Below, piece by piece: positions 36,401 through 50,480 of a stretch of DNA of 64,000 nt (within the stretch, counting starts at the first letter, position 1; the number at the start of each line of letters is the position of its first letter). The notes under the pieces were generated by a model. The model made no database searches. It was not told where the DNA came from and worked only from the letters and a program-made list of their open reading frames with translations. The stretch comes from Vicugna pacos (Eukaryota > Chordata > Mammalia > Artiodactyla > Camelidae), in contig NC_133023.1 in NCBI RefSeq assembly GCF_048564905.1, positions 6,463,001-6,527,000 on the forward strand, given 5' to 3'. The position numbers were made by a program, and so were the translations under genes.

Positions 36401-39400
36401 ACAGTAGAGATTCTGGAATACTTATGAGAAGGGAGGTGATAGCACAGAAGAGATATTTGGAAATAGCTATGACAAGATACTAGGGAGCTCAAATTAATTC
36501 AAAGGAGAGATGAGAGGACAAAATTGGAAATCATTATGAGGAGAAAGGAGAGATTTGGAAATCGTTATGAGGACAGAGGTTAGAGGAAAGATTTAGAATT
36601 GATTATGTAGAGATGGGATGAGAGATCTGGAAATAGTTGTGAGGAGAGGGGAGAGATAAGAGAAGAGAGGTGAGAGGAGAGTTTTGGGAATCCCTGTGAG
36701 CAGATAGGAAAGATTTGGAAATTGTTGTCTGGACACGGGACAGGGTATATTTTGAAATACTTACGAGGAGAGAGGATAGAGGAGAGATTGAGAAGCAATT
36801 ATGTGGAGAGAGGAGGAGAGATTTGTAAACATTTGTGAGGAGGCAGTAGAGATTCTGGAATACTTATGAGGAGGGAGGTGATAGCACAGAAGAGATATTT
36901 GGAAATCGTTATGACAAGATACAAGAGAGCTCAAATTAATAAAACGAGAGATGAGAGGACAAAATTGGAAATCATTATGAGGAGAAAGGAGAGATGTGGA
37001 AATCGTTATGAGGACATAGCAGGAGAGATCTCAAATTAATTAAGAGGAGAGATGAGAGGCGAGAGATTTGGAAATAATTATGAGGAGAAAGGAGAGATTT
37101 GGAAATCATTAGGCAGAGAGAGGTTAGAGGAAAGATTTAGAATTGATTATGTGGAGGTAGGATGAGAGATCTGGAAACAGTTTTGAGGTGAGAAGAGAGA
37201 CTGTGGAATACTAAACAGAAGAGAGGTGAGAGCAGAGAGCAGAGATTTTGAAATCGTTACGAGGACACAGGAGATGGGAGATTTCGCAATCGGTATGAGG
37301 AGAGAGGATAGAGGAGAGATTTAGAATTAATTATGTGCAGATAGGACGAGAGATCTGGAAACAGTTGTGAGGAGAGGGGAGAGATAAGAGAAGAGAGCTG
37401 AGAGGAGAGTTTTGGGAATCCTTGTGAGCAGATAGGAGAGATTCCGAAATCGTTATCAGGAGATAGGAGAGATTTGGAAATCGTTATGAGGACATAGGAG
37501 GAGAGATCTCAAATTAATTAAGAGGAGCGATGAGAGGCGAGAGATTTGGAAATCATTATGAGGAGAAAGGAGAGATTTGGAAATCGTTATGAGGTCAGAG
37601 GTTAGAGGAAAGATTTAGAATTGATTATGTAGAGATGGGATGAGAGATCTGGAAATAGTTGTGAGGAGAGGGGAGAGATAAGAGAAGACAGGCGAGAGGA
37701 GAGTTTTGGGAATCCCTGTGAGCAGATAGGAAAGATTTGGAAATTGTTGTCTGGACACGGGACAGGGTATATTTTGAAATACTTACGAGGAGAGAGGATA
37801 GAGGAGAGATTGAGAAGCAATTATGCGGAGAGAGGAGGAGAGATTTGTAAACATTTGTGAGGAGGCAGTAGAGATTCTGGAATACTTATGAGGAGGGAGG
37901 TGATAGCACAGAAGAGATATTTGGAAATCGTTATGAGAAGATACTAGAGAGCTCAAATTAATAAAACGAGAGATGAGAGGACAAAATTGGAAATCATTAT
38001 GAGGAGAAAGGAGAGATTTGAAAATCGTTATGAGGAGAGAGGTTAGAGGAAAGATTTAGAATTGATTATGTGGAGATGGGATGAGAGATCTGAAAATAGT
38101 TGTGAGGTGAGAGGAGAGACTGTGGAATACCAAACAGAAGAGAGGCGAGAGCAGAGATTTCCAAATCGATATGAGGCGAGAGGAGGAAAGAGATGAAAGG
38201 AAATACTTATGAAGAGAGATGAGAAAAGAGATATTAGAAATTTCTGAGCACAGCAGATAGAGGAAAGATTTAGAATTAATTATTCAGAGAGAGGAGGGGA
38301 GATTTGTAAACATTTGTGAGGAGACAGTAGAGACTTTGGAATACTTATGAGGAGGGAGGTGATAGCGCAGAAGAGAGATTTCGAAATCGTTATGAGAAGA
38401 TACTAGAGAGCTCAAATTAATTCAAACGAGAGATGGGAGGACAAAATTGGAAATCATTATGAGGATAAAGGAGAGATTTGGAAATCATTAGGCAGAGAGA
38501 GGTTAGAGGAAAGATTTAGAATTGATTATGTGGAGATAGGATGAGAGATCTGGAAACAGTTGTCAGGTGAGAAGAGAGACTGTGGAATACTAAACAGAAG
38601 AGAGGTGAGAGGAGAGAGCACAGATTTTGAAATCGTTACGAGGACAAAGGAGATGGGAGATTTCGAAATCGGTATGAGGAGAGACGATATAGGAGAGATT
38701 TAAAATTAATTATGTGCAGATAGGACGAGAGATCTGGAAACAGTTGTGAGGAGAGGGGAGAGATTGTGGAATAGTAAAGAGAAGAGAGGTGAGAGCAGAG
38801 TTTTGGGAATCCTTGTGAGCAGATAGGAGAGATTTGGAAATTGTTGTCTGGACATGGGACAGGGTATATTTCGAAATACTTACGAGGAGAGAGGATAGAG
38901 GAGACATTGAGAAGCAATTATGCGGAGAGAGGAGGAGAGGTTTGTAAACATTTGTGAGGAGACAGTAGAGATTCTGGAATACTTACGAGGAGGGAGGTGA
39001 TAGCACAGAAGAGATATTTGGAAATCGTTATGAGAAGATACTAGAGAGCTCAAATTAATAAAACGAGAGATGAGAGGACAAAATTGGAAATCATTATGAG
39101 GAGAAAGGAGAGATGTGGAAATCGTTATGAGGACATAGGAGGAGAGATCTCAAATTAATTAAGAGGAGAGATGAGAGGCGAGAGATTTGGAAATAATTAT
39201 GAGGAGAAAGGAGAGATTTGGAAATCATTATGAGGAGAAATGAGAGATTTGGAAATCGTTAGGAGGACAGAGGTTAGAGGAAAGATTTAGAATAGATTAT
39301 GTAGAGATGGGATGAGAGATCTGGAAATAGTTGTGAGGAGAGGGGAGAGATAAGAGAACAGAGGTGAGAGGAGAGTTTTGGGAATCCCTGTGAGCAGATA

Positions 39401-42208
39401 GGAAAGATTTGGAAATTGTTGTCTGGACACGGGACAGGGTATATTTTGAAATACTTACGAGGAGAGAGGATAGAGGAGAGATTGAGAAGCAATTATGTGG
39501 AGAGAGGAGGAGAGATTTGTAAACATTTGTGAGGAGGCAGTAGAGATTCTGGAATACTTATGAGGAGGGAGGTGATAGCACAGAAGAGATATTTGGAAAT
39601 CGTTATGAGAAGATACTAGAGAGCTCAAATTAATTAAAACGAGAGATGAGAGGACAAAATTGGAAATCATTATGAGGAGAAAGAAGAGATTTGGAAATCG
39701 TTAGGCAGAGAGAGGTTAGAGGAAAGATTTAGAATTGATTATGTGGAGATGGGATGAGAGATCTGGAAATAGTTGTGAGGTGAGAGGAGAGACTGTGGAA
39801 TACCAAACAGAAGAGAGGCGAGAGCAGAGATTTCCTAATCGTTATGAGGCGAGAGGAGAAAAGAGATGAAAGGAAATAGTTATGAAGAGAGATGAGAAAA
39901 GAGATATTATAAATTTCTGAGCACAGCAGATAGAGGAAAGATTTAGAATTAATTATTCAGAGAGAGGAGGGGAGATTTGTAAACATTTGTGAGGAGACAG
40001 TAGAGACTTTGGAATACTTATGAGGAGGGAGGTGATAGCACAGAAGAGAGATTTCGAAATCGTTATGAGAAGATACTAGAGAGCTCAAATTAATTCCAAC
40101 GAGAGATGGGAGGACAAAATTGGAAATCATTATGAGGAGAAAGGAGAGATGTAGAAATCGTTCAGAGGACACAGGATAGGAGAGATTAGAAATACGTATC
40201 AGGAGACAGGAAAAGGGAGATATTATGAAGTATTTATGAGAAGAGAGGATACAGGAGAGATGTAGAATTAATAATGCGGAAAGAGGAGGAGAGATGTGTA
40301 AACATTTGTGAGGAGACAGTAGAGACTTTGGAATACTTATGAGGAGGGAGGTGATAGCACAGAAGAGAGATTTCGAAATCGTTATGAGAAGATACTTGAG
40401 AGCTCAAATTAATTCAAACGAGAGATGGAAGGACAAAATTGGAAATCATTATGAGGAGAAAGGAGAGATGTGGAAATCGTTCAGAGGTCACAGGACAGGA
40501 GAGATTTAGAAATACGTATGAGGAGACAGGAAAAGGGAGATATAATTAAGTATTTATGAGAAGAGAGGATACAGGAGAGATTTAGAATTAATACTGCGGA
40601 AAGAGGAGGAGAGATGTGTTAACATTTGTGAGGAGACAGTAGGTATTTTGGAATACTTAGGCGTAGAGAGGGGATAGCACAGAAGAGAGATTCCGAAATC
40701 GTCATCAGGAGATAGGAGAGATTTGGAAATCGTTATGAGGACATAGGAGGAGAGATCTCAAATTAATTAAGACGAGAGATGAGAGGCGAGAGATTTGGAA
40801 ATAATTATGAGGAGAAAGGAGAGATTTGGAAATCATTAGGCAGAGAGAGGTTAGAGGAAAGATTTAGAATTCATTATGTGGAGATAGGATGAGAGATCTG
40901 GAAACAGTTTTGAGGTGAGAAGAGAGACTGTGGAATACTAAACAGAAGAGAGGTGAGAGCAGAGAGCAGAGATTTTGAAATCGTTACGAGGACACAGGAG
41001 ATGGGAGATTTCGCAATCAGTATGAGGAGAGAGGATAGAGGAGAGATTTAGAACTTACTATGTGGAGATAGGACGAGAGATTTCAAAACACTTGTGAGGT
41101 GAGACGAGAGATTGTGGAATACTACAGAAGAGAGTTCAGAGGAGAGAGCAGAGATTTTGACATCGTTATCAGGACACAGGAGATGGGAGATATCGAAATG
41201 GTTATGAGAAGAGAGGACAGAGGACAAATTTAGAATTAATTATGTGGAGATAGGATGAGAGATCTGGATACAGATGTGAGGAGGGGGGAGACATTTGGAA
41301 TACAAAAGAGAAGAGAGGTAAGACCAGAGAAGAGAGTTTTGGGAATCCTTGTGAGCAGATAGGAGAGATTCCGAAATCGTTATCAGGAGATAGGAGAGAT
41401 TTGGAAATCGTTACGAGGACGTAGGAGGAGAGATCTCAAATTAATTAAGAGGAGAGATGAGAGGCGAGAGATTTGGAAAGCACAGAAGAGATATTTGGAA
41501 ATCGTTATGAGAAGATACTAGAGAGCTCAAATTAATAAAACGAGAGATGAGAGGACAAAATTGGAAATCATTATGAGGAGAAAGGAGAGATTTGAAAATC
41601 GTTATGAGGAGAGAGGTTAGAGGAAAGATTTAGAATTGATTATGTGGAGATGGGATGAGAGATCTGAAAATAGTTGTGAGGTGAGAGGAGAGACTGTGGA
41701 ATACCAAACAGAAGAGAGGCGAGAGCAGAGATTTCCAAATCGTTATGAGGCGAGAGGAGGAAAGAGATGAAAGGAAATACTTATGAAGAGAGATGAGAAA
41801 AGAGATATTAGAAATTTCTGAGCACAGCAGATAGAGGAAAGATTTAGAATTAATTATTCAGAGAGAGGAGGGGAGATTTGTAAACATTTGTGAGGAGACA
41901 GTAGAGACTTTGGAATACTTATGAGGAGGGAGGTGATAGCGCAGAAGAGAGATTTCGAAATCGTTATGAGAAGATACTAGAGAGCTCAAATTAATAAAAC
42001 GAGAGATGAGAGGACAAAATTGGAAATCATTATGAGGAGAAAGGAGAGATGTGGAAATCGTTAGGCAGAGAGCGGTTAGAGGAAAGATTTAGAATTGATT
42101 ATGTGGAGATAGGATGAGAGATCTGGAAACACTTGTGAGGTGAGAAGAGAGACTGTGGAATACTAAACAGAAGAGAGGTGAGAGCAGAGAGCAGAGATTT
42201 TGAAATCG
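33493..42208. repeat. HOR copy U3, 8716 bp
   Basis: Same length as U1. Its variants are T at 33845 (shared only with U5), C at 35812 (shared with U4 and the left-hand units), G at 37806 and G at 40441. It also has private changes, such as TTAATAGG near 33754 and ACAATTGTG near 36172. Confidence 0.95.
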
Positions 42209-45200
42209 TTACGAGGACACAGGAGATGGGAGATTTCGCAATCGGTATGCGGAGAGAGGATAGAGGAGAGATTTAGAATTAATTACGTGCAGATAGGACG
42301 AGAGATCTGGAAACAGTTGTGATGAGAGGGGAGAGATAAGAGGAGAGAGGTGAGAGGAGAGTTTTGGGAATCCTTGTGAGCAGATAGGAGAGATTCCAAA
42401 ATCGTTACCAGAAGATAGGAGAGATTTGGAAATCATTATGAGGACGCAGGAGGAGAGATCTCAAATTAATTAAGAGGAGAGATGAGAGGCGAGAGATTTT
42501 GAAATCATTATGAGGAGAAAGGAGACATTTGGAAATCATTAGGCAGAGAGAGTTTAGAGGAAAGATTTAGAATTCATTATGTGGAGGTAGGATGAGAAAT
42601 CTGGAAACAGTTGTGAGGAGAGGAGAGAGATTGTGGAATAGTAAAGAGAAGAGAGGTGAGAGCAGAGTTTTGGGAATCCTTGTGAGCAGATAGGAGAGAT
42701 TTGGAAATTGCTGTCTGGACACGGGACAGGGGAGATTTCGAAATAAGGATACAGGAGAGATTGAGAAGCAAGTATGCAGAGAGTGGAGGAGAGATTTGTA
42801 AACATTTGTGAGGAGACAGCAGAGATGTTGGAATACTTATCAGGAGGGAGGTGAAAGCAAGTAAGAGAGATTTGGAAATCGTGATGAGGAGATAGGAGGA
42901 CTGAACTCAAGTTAATTATGAGGAGAGATGAGACAGGAGAGATTTGGAAATCGTTCTGAGGAGAGAGGAGAAAAGAGATAAAAGGAAAGATTAACGAGGA
43001 GTGAAGATAGAAGAAAGATTTAGAACTTACTATGTGGAGATAGGATGAGAGATTTCAAAACAGTTCTGAGGTGAGACGAGAGATTGTGGAATACTAAACG
43101 GAAGAGAGTTCAGAGGAGAGAGCAGAGATTTTGAAATCGTTATCAGGACACAGGAGATGGGAGATATCGAAATGGTTATGAGGAGAGAGGACAGAGGACA
43201 AATTTAGAATTAATTATGTGGAGATAGGATGAGAGATCTGGAAACAGATGTGAGGAGGGGGGAGACATTTGGAATACAAAAGAGAAGAGAGGTGAGACCA
43301 GAGAGGAGAGTTTTGGGAATCCTTGAGAGCAGATAGGAGAGATTTGGAAATCGGTATCAGGACACAGGAGACGGGACATTTCGAAATAGTTATGAGGAGA
43401 CAGGATAGAGGAGAGATTGAGAAGCAATTATGCAGAGAGAGGAGGAGAGATTTGTAAACATTTGTGAGGAGACAGTAGAGATTCTGGAATACTTATGAGG
43501 AGGGAGGAGATAGCACAGAAGAGATATTTGGAAATAGCTCTGACAAGATACTAGAGAGCTCAAATTAATTCAAACGAGAGATGAGAGGACAAAATTGGAA
43601 ATCATTATGAGGAGAAAGGAGAGATTTGGAAATCGTTATGAGGACAGAGGTTAGAGGAAAGATTTAGAATTGATTATGTGGAGATGGGATGAGAGATCTG
43701 GAAATAGTTGTGAGGTGAGAGGAGAGACTGTGGAATACCAAACAGAAGAGAGGCGAGAGCAGAGATTTCCTAATCGTTATGAGGCGAGAGGAGAAAAGAG
43801 ATGAAAGGAAATAGTTATGAAGAGAGATGAGAAAAGAGATATTAGAAATTTCTGAGCACAGCAGATAGAGGAAAGATTTAGAATTAATTATTCAGAGAGA
43901 GGAGGGGAGATTTGTAAACATTTGTGAGGAGACAGTAGAGACTTTGGAATACTTATGAGGAGGGAGGTGATAGCACAGAAGAGAGATTTCGAAATCGTTA
44001 TGAGAAGATACTTGAGAGCTGAAATTAATTCAAACGAGAGATGGAAGGACAAAATTCGAAATCATTATGAGGAGAAAGGAGAGATGTGGAAATCGTTCAG
44101 AGGTCACAGGACAGGAGAGATTTAGAAATACGTATGAGGAGACAGGAAAAGGGAGATATAATTAAGTATTTTTGAGAAGAGAGGATACAGGAGAGATTTA
44201 GAATTAATACTGCGGAAAGAGGAGGAGAGATGTGTTAACATTTGTGAGGAGACAGTAGGTATTTTGGAATACTTAGGCGTAGAGAGGGGATAGCACAGAA
44301 GAGAGATTCCGAAATCGTCATCAGGAGATAGGAGAGATTTGGAAATCGTTATGAGGACATAGGAGGAGAGATCTCAAATTAATTAAGATGAGAGATGAGA
44401 GGCGAGAGATTTGGAAATCATTATGAGGAGAAAGGAGAGATTTGGAAATCATTAGGCAGAGAGAGGTTAGAGGAAAGATTTAGAATTGATTATGTGGAGA
44501 TAGGATGAGAGATCTGGAAACAGTTTTCAGGTGAGAAGAGAGACTGTGGAATACTAAACAGAAGAGAGGTGAGAGCAGAGAGCAGAGATTTTGAAATCGT
44601 TGCGAGGACACAGGAGATGGGAGATTTCGCAATCAGTATGAGGAGAGAGGATAGAGGAGAGATTTAGAACTTACTATGTGGAGATAGGATGAGAGATTTC
44701 AAAACACTTGTGAGGTGAGACGAGAGATTGTGGAATACTAAACAGAAGAGAGTTCAGAGGAGAGAGCAGAGATTTTGAAATCGTTATCAGGACACAGGGG
44801 ATGGGAGATATCGAAATGGTTATGAGAAGAGAGGACAGAGGACAAATTTAGAATTAATTATGTGGAGATAGGATGAGAGATCTGGAAACAGTTGTGAGGA
44901 GAGGGGAGAGATTGTGGAATACAAAAGAGAAGAGGGGTGAGAGCAGAGAGGAGAGTTTTGGGAATCCTTGTGAGCAGATAGGAGAGATTTGGAAATCGGT
45001 ATCAGGACACAGGAGACGGGAGATTTCGAAATACTTATGAGGAGACAGGATAGAGGAGAAATTGAGAAGCAATTATGCAGAGAGAGGAGGAGAGATTTGA
45101 AAACATTTTTGAGGAGACAGTAGAGATTCTGGAATACTTATGAGAAGGGAGGTGATAGCACAGAAGAGATATTTGGAAATAGCTATGACAAGATACTAGG

Positions 45201-45259
45201 GAGCTCAAATTAATTCAAAGGAGAGATGAGAGGACAAAATTGGAAATCATTATGAGGAG

Positions 45260-45285
45260 AAAGGAGAGATGTGGAAATCGTTATG
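45260..45285. other. 441-bp deletion scar in U4
   Basis: In U2, two direct repeats of about 48 bp, sharing GAGAGGACAAAATTGG and the following AAAGGAGAGAT, lie exactly 441 bp apart (GGAGAGATTT at 27831 and GGAGAGATGT at 28272). U4 has one copy, which runs straight into the right-hand continuation (GATGTGGAAATCG). The deletion removed one 472-bp block A in part and is what expected from unequal crossover or single-strand annealing. Confidence 0.9.
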
Positions 45286-48261
45286 AGGACATAGCAGGAG
45301 AGATCTCAAATTAATTAAGAGGAGAGATGAGAGGCGAGAGATTTGGAAATAATTATGAGGAGAAAGGAGAGATTTGGAAATCATTAGGCAGAGAGAGGTT
45401 AGAGGAAAGATTTAGAATTGATTATGTGGAGGTAGGATGAGAGATCTGGAAACAGTTTTGAGGTGAGAAGAGAGACTGTGGAATACTAAACAGAAGAGAG
45501 GTGAGAGCAGAGAGCAGAGATTTTGAAATCGTTACGAGGACACAGGAGATGGGAGATTTCGCAATCGGTATGAGGAGAGAGGATAGAGGAGAGATTTAGA
45601 ATTAATTATGTGCAGATAGGACGAGAGATCTGGAAACAGTTGTGAGGAGAGGGGAGAGATAAGAGAAGAGAGCTGAGAGGAGAGTTTTGGGAATCCTTGT
45701 GAGCAGATAGGAGAGATTCCGAAATCGTTATCAGGAGATAGGAGAGATTTGGAAATCGTTATGAGGACATAGGAGGAGAGATCTCAAATTAATTAAGAGG
45801 AGCGATGAGAGGCGAGAGATTTGGAAATCATTATGAGGAGAAAGGAGAGATTTGGAAATCGTTATGAGGTCAGAGGTTAGAGGAAAGATTTAGAATTGAT
45901 TATGTAGAGATGGGATGAGAGATCTGGAAATAGTTGTGAGGAGAGGGGAGAGATAAGAGAAGACAGGCGAGAGGAGAGTTTTGGGAATCCCTGTGAGCAG
46001 ATAGGAAAGATTTGGAAATTGTTGTCTGGACACGGGACAGGGTATATTTTGAAATACTTACGAGGAGAGAGGATAGAGGAGAGATTGAGAAGCAATTATG
46101 CGGAGAGAGGAGGAGAGATTTGTAAACATTTGTGAGGAGGCAGTAGAGATTCTGGAATACTTATGAGGAGGGAGGTGATAGCACAGAAGAGATATTTGGA
46201 AATCGTTATGAGAAGATACTAGAGAGCTCAAATTAATAAAACGAGAGATGAGAGGACAAAATTGGAAATCATTATGAGGAGAAAGGAGAGATTTGAAAAT
46301 CGTTATGAGGAGAGAGGTTAGAGGAAAGATTTAGAATTGATTATGTGGAGATGGGATGAGAGATCTGAAAATAGTTGTGAGGTGAGAGGAGAGACTGTGG
46401 AATACCAAACAGAAGAGAGGCGAGAGCAGAGATTTCCAAATCGATATGAGGCGAGAGGAGGAAAGAGATGAAAGGAAATACTTATGAAGAGAGATGAGAA
46501 AAGAGATATTAGAAATTTCTGAGCACAGCAGATAGAGGAAAGATTTAGAATTAATTATTCAGAGAGAGGAGGGGAGATTTGTAAACATTTGTGAGGAGAC
46601 AGTAGAGACTTTGGAATACTTATGAGGAGGGAGGTGATAGCGCAGAAGAGAGATTTCGAAATCGTTATGAGAAGATACTAGAGAGCTCAAATTAATTCAA
46701 ACGAGAGATGGGAGGACAAAATTGGAAATCATTATGAGGATAAAGGAGAGATTTGGAAATCATTAGGCAGAGAGAGGTTAGAGGAAAGATTTAGAATTGA
46801 TTATGTGGAGATAGGATGAGAGATCTGGAAACAGTTGTCAGGTGAGAAGAGAGACTGTGGAATACTAAACAGAAGAGAGGTGAGAGGAGAGAGCACAGAT
46901 TTTGAAATCGTTACGAGGACAAAGGAGATGGGAGATTTCGAAATCGGTATGAGGAGAGACGATATAGGAGAGATTTAAAATTAATTATGTGCAGATAGGA
47001 CGAGAGATCTGGAAACAGTTGTGAGGAGAGGGGAGAGATTGTGGAATAGTAAAGAGAAGAGAGGTGAGAGCAGAGTTTTGGGAATCCTTGTGAGCAGATA
47101 GGAGAGATTTGGAAATTGTTGTCTGGACATGGGACAGGGTATATTTCGAAATACTTACGAGGAGAGAGGATAGAGGAGACATTGAGAAGCAATTATGCGG
47201 AGAGAGGAGGAGAGGTTTGTAAACATTTGTGAGGAGACAGTAGAGATTCTGGAATACTTACGAGGAGGGAGGTGATAGCACAGAAGAGATATTTGGAAAT
47301 CGTTATGAGAAGATACTAGAGAGCTCAAATTAATAAAACGAGAGATGAGAGGACAAAATTGGAAATCATTATGAGGAGAAAGGAGAGATGTGGAAATCGT
47401 TATGAGGACATAGGAGGAGAGATCTCAAATTAATTAAGAGGAGAGATGAGAGGCGAGAGATTTGGAAATAATTATGAGGAGAAAGGAGAGATTTGGAAAT
47501 CATTATGAGGAGAAATGAGAGATTTGGAAATCGTTAGGAGGACAGAGGTTAGAGGAAAGATTTAGAATAGATTATGTAGAGATGGGATGAGAGATCTGGA
47601 AATAGTTGTGAGGAGAGGGGAGAGATAAGAGAACAGAGGTGAGAGGAGAGTTTTGGGAATCCCTGTGAGCAGATAGGAAAGATTTGGAAATTGTTGTCTG
47701 GACACGGGACAGGGTATATTTTGAAATACTTACGAGGAGAGAGGATAGAGGAGAGATTGAGAAGCAATTATGTGGAGAGAGGAGGAGAGATTTGTAAACA
47801 TTTGTGAGGAGGCAGTAGAGATTCTGGAATACTTATGAGGAGGGAGGTGATAGCACAGAAGAGATATTTGGAAATCGTTATGAGAAGATACTAGAGAGCT
47901 CAAATTAATTAAAACGAGAGATGAGAGGACAAAATTGGAAATCATTATGAGGAGAAAGAAGAGATTTGGAAATCGTTAGGCAGAGAGAGGTTAGAGGAAA
48001 GATTTAGAATTGATTATGTGGAGATGGGATGAGAGATCTGGAAATAGTTGTGAGGTGAGAGGAGAGACTGTGGAATACCAAACAGAAGAGAGGCGAGAGC
48101 AGAGATTTCCTAATCGTTATGAGGCGAGAGGAGAAAAGAGATGAAAGGAAATAGTTATGAAGAGAGATGAGAAAAGAGATATTATAAATTTCTGAGCACA
48201 GCAGATAGAGGAAAGATTTAGAATTAATTATTCAGAGAGAGGAGGGGAGATTTGTAAACAT

Positions 48262-48272
48262 TTGTGAGACAG
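48262..48272. other. 3-bp deletion in U4
   Basis: U4 reads TTTGTGAGACAGTAG where the other units read TTTGTGAGGAGACAGTAG. Loss of one GAG from a GAGGAG run fits replication slippage. Together with the 441-bp loss it accounts for the whole 444-bp length difference of U4. Confidence 0.9.
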
Positions 48273-50480
48273 TAGAGACTTTGGAATACTTATGAGGAGG
48301 GAGGTGATAGCACAGAAGAGAGATTTCGAAATCGTTATGAGAAGATACTAGAGAGCTCAAATTAATTCCAACGAGAGATGGGAGGACAAAATTGGAAATC
48401 ATTATGAGGAGAAAGGAGAGATGTAGAAATCGTTCAGAGGACACAGGATAGGAGAGATTAGAAATACGTATCAGGAGACAGGAAAAGGGAGATATTATGA
48501 AGTATTTATGAGAAGAGAGGATACAGGAGAGATGTAGAATTAATAATGCGGAAAGAGGAGGAGAGATGTGTAAACATTTGTGAGGAGACAGTAGAGACTT
48601 TGGAATACTTATGAGGAGGGAGGTGATAGCACAGAAGAGAGATTTCGAAATCGTTATGAGAAGATACTTGAGAGCTCAAATTAATTCAAACGAGAGATGG
48701 AAGGACAAAATTGGAAATCATTATGAGGAGAAAGGAGAGATGTGGAAATCGTTCAGAGGTCACAGGACAGGAGAGATTTAGAAATACGTATGAGGAGACA
48801 GGAAAAGGGAGATATAATTAAGTATTTATGAGAAGAGAGGATACAGGAGAGATTTAGAATTAATACTGCGGAAAGAGGAGGAGAGATGTGTTAACATTTG
48901 TGAGGAGACAGTAGGTATTTTGGAATACTTAGGCGTAGAGAGGGGATAGCACAGAAGAGAGATTCCGAAATCGTCATCAGGAGATAGGAGAGATTTGGAA
49001 ATCGTTATGAGGACATAGGAGGAGAGATCTCAAATTAATTAAGACGAGAGATGAGAGGCGAGAGATTTGGAAATAATTATGAGGAGAAAGGAGAGATTTG
49101 GAAATCATTAGGCAGAGAGAGGTTAGAGGAAAGATTTAGAATTCATTATGTGGAGATAGGATGAGAGATCTGGAAACAGTTTTGAGGTGAGAAGAGAGAC
49201 TGTGGAATACTAAACAGAAGAGAGGTGAGAGCAGAGAGCAGAGATTTTGAAATCGTTACGAGGACACAGGAGATGGGAGATTTCGCAATCAGTATGAGGA
49301 GAGAGGATAGAGGAGAGATTTAGAACTTACTATGTGGAGATAGGACGAGAGATTTCAAAACACTTGTGAGGTGAGACGAGAGATTGTGGAATACTACAGA
49401 AGAGAGTTCAGAGGAGAGAGCAGAGATTTTGACATCGTTATCAGGACACAGGAGATGGGAGATATCGAAATGGTTATGAGAAGAGAGGACAGAGGACAAA
49501 TTTAGAATTAATTATGTGGAGATAGGATGAGAGATCTGGATACAGATGTGAGGAGGGGGGAGACATTTGGAATACAAAAGAGAAGAGAGGTAAGACCAGA
49601 GAAGAGAGTTTTGGGAATCCTTGTGAGCAGATAGGAGAGATTCCGAAATCGTTATCAGGAGATAGGAGAGATTTGGAAATCGTTACGAGGACGTAGGAGG
49701 AGAGATCTCAAATTAATTAAGAGGAGAGATGAGAGGCGAGAGATTTGGAAAGCACAGAAGAGATATTTGGAAATCGTTATGAGAAGATACTAGAGAGCTC
49801 AAATTAATAAAACGAGAGATGAGAGGACAAAATTGGAAATCATTATGAGGAGAAAGGAGAGATTTGAAAATCGTTATGAGGAGAGAGGTTAGAGGAAAGA
49901 TTTAGAATTGATTATGTGGAGATGGGATGAGAGATCTGAAAATAGTTGTGAGGTGAGAGGAGAGACTGTGGAATACCAAACAGAAGAGAGGCGAGAGCAG
50001 AGATTTCCAAATCGTTATGAGGCGAGAGGAGGAAAGAGATGAAAGGAAATACTTATGAAGAGAGATGAGAAAAGAGATATTAGAAATTTCTGAGCACAGC
50101 AGATAGAGGAAAGATTTAGAATTAATTATTCAGAGAGAGGAGGGGAGATTTGTAAACATTTGTGAGGAGACAGTAGAGACTTTGGAATACTTATGAGGAG
50201 GGAGGTGATAGCGCAGAAGAGAGATTTCGAAATCGTTATGAGAAGATACTAGAGAGCTCAAATTAATAAAACGAGAGATGAGAGGACAAAATTGGAAATC
50301 ATTATGAGGAGAAAGGAGAGATGTGGAAATCGTTAGGCAGAGAGCGGTTAGAGGAAAGATTTAGAATTGATTATGTGGAGATAGGATGAGAGATCTGGAA
50401 ACACTTGTGAGGTGAGAAGAGAGACTGTGGAATACTAAACAGAAGAGAGGTGAGAGCAGAGAGCAGAGATTTTGAAATCG

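Larger units (their letters stand above)
42209..50480. repeat. HOR copy U4, 8272 bp, internally deleted
   Basis: This unit is 444 bp shorter than its neighbours. The loss is the sum of a 441-bp deletion near 45270 and a 3-bp deletion near 48266. It otherwise follows the 8716-bp unit throughout, with C at 44528, G at 46081 and G at 48713 at the variant sites. Confidence 0.95.
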
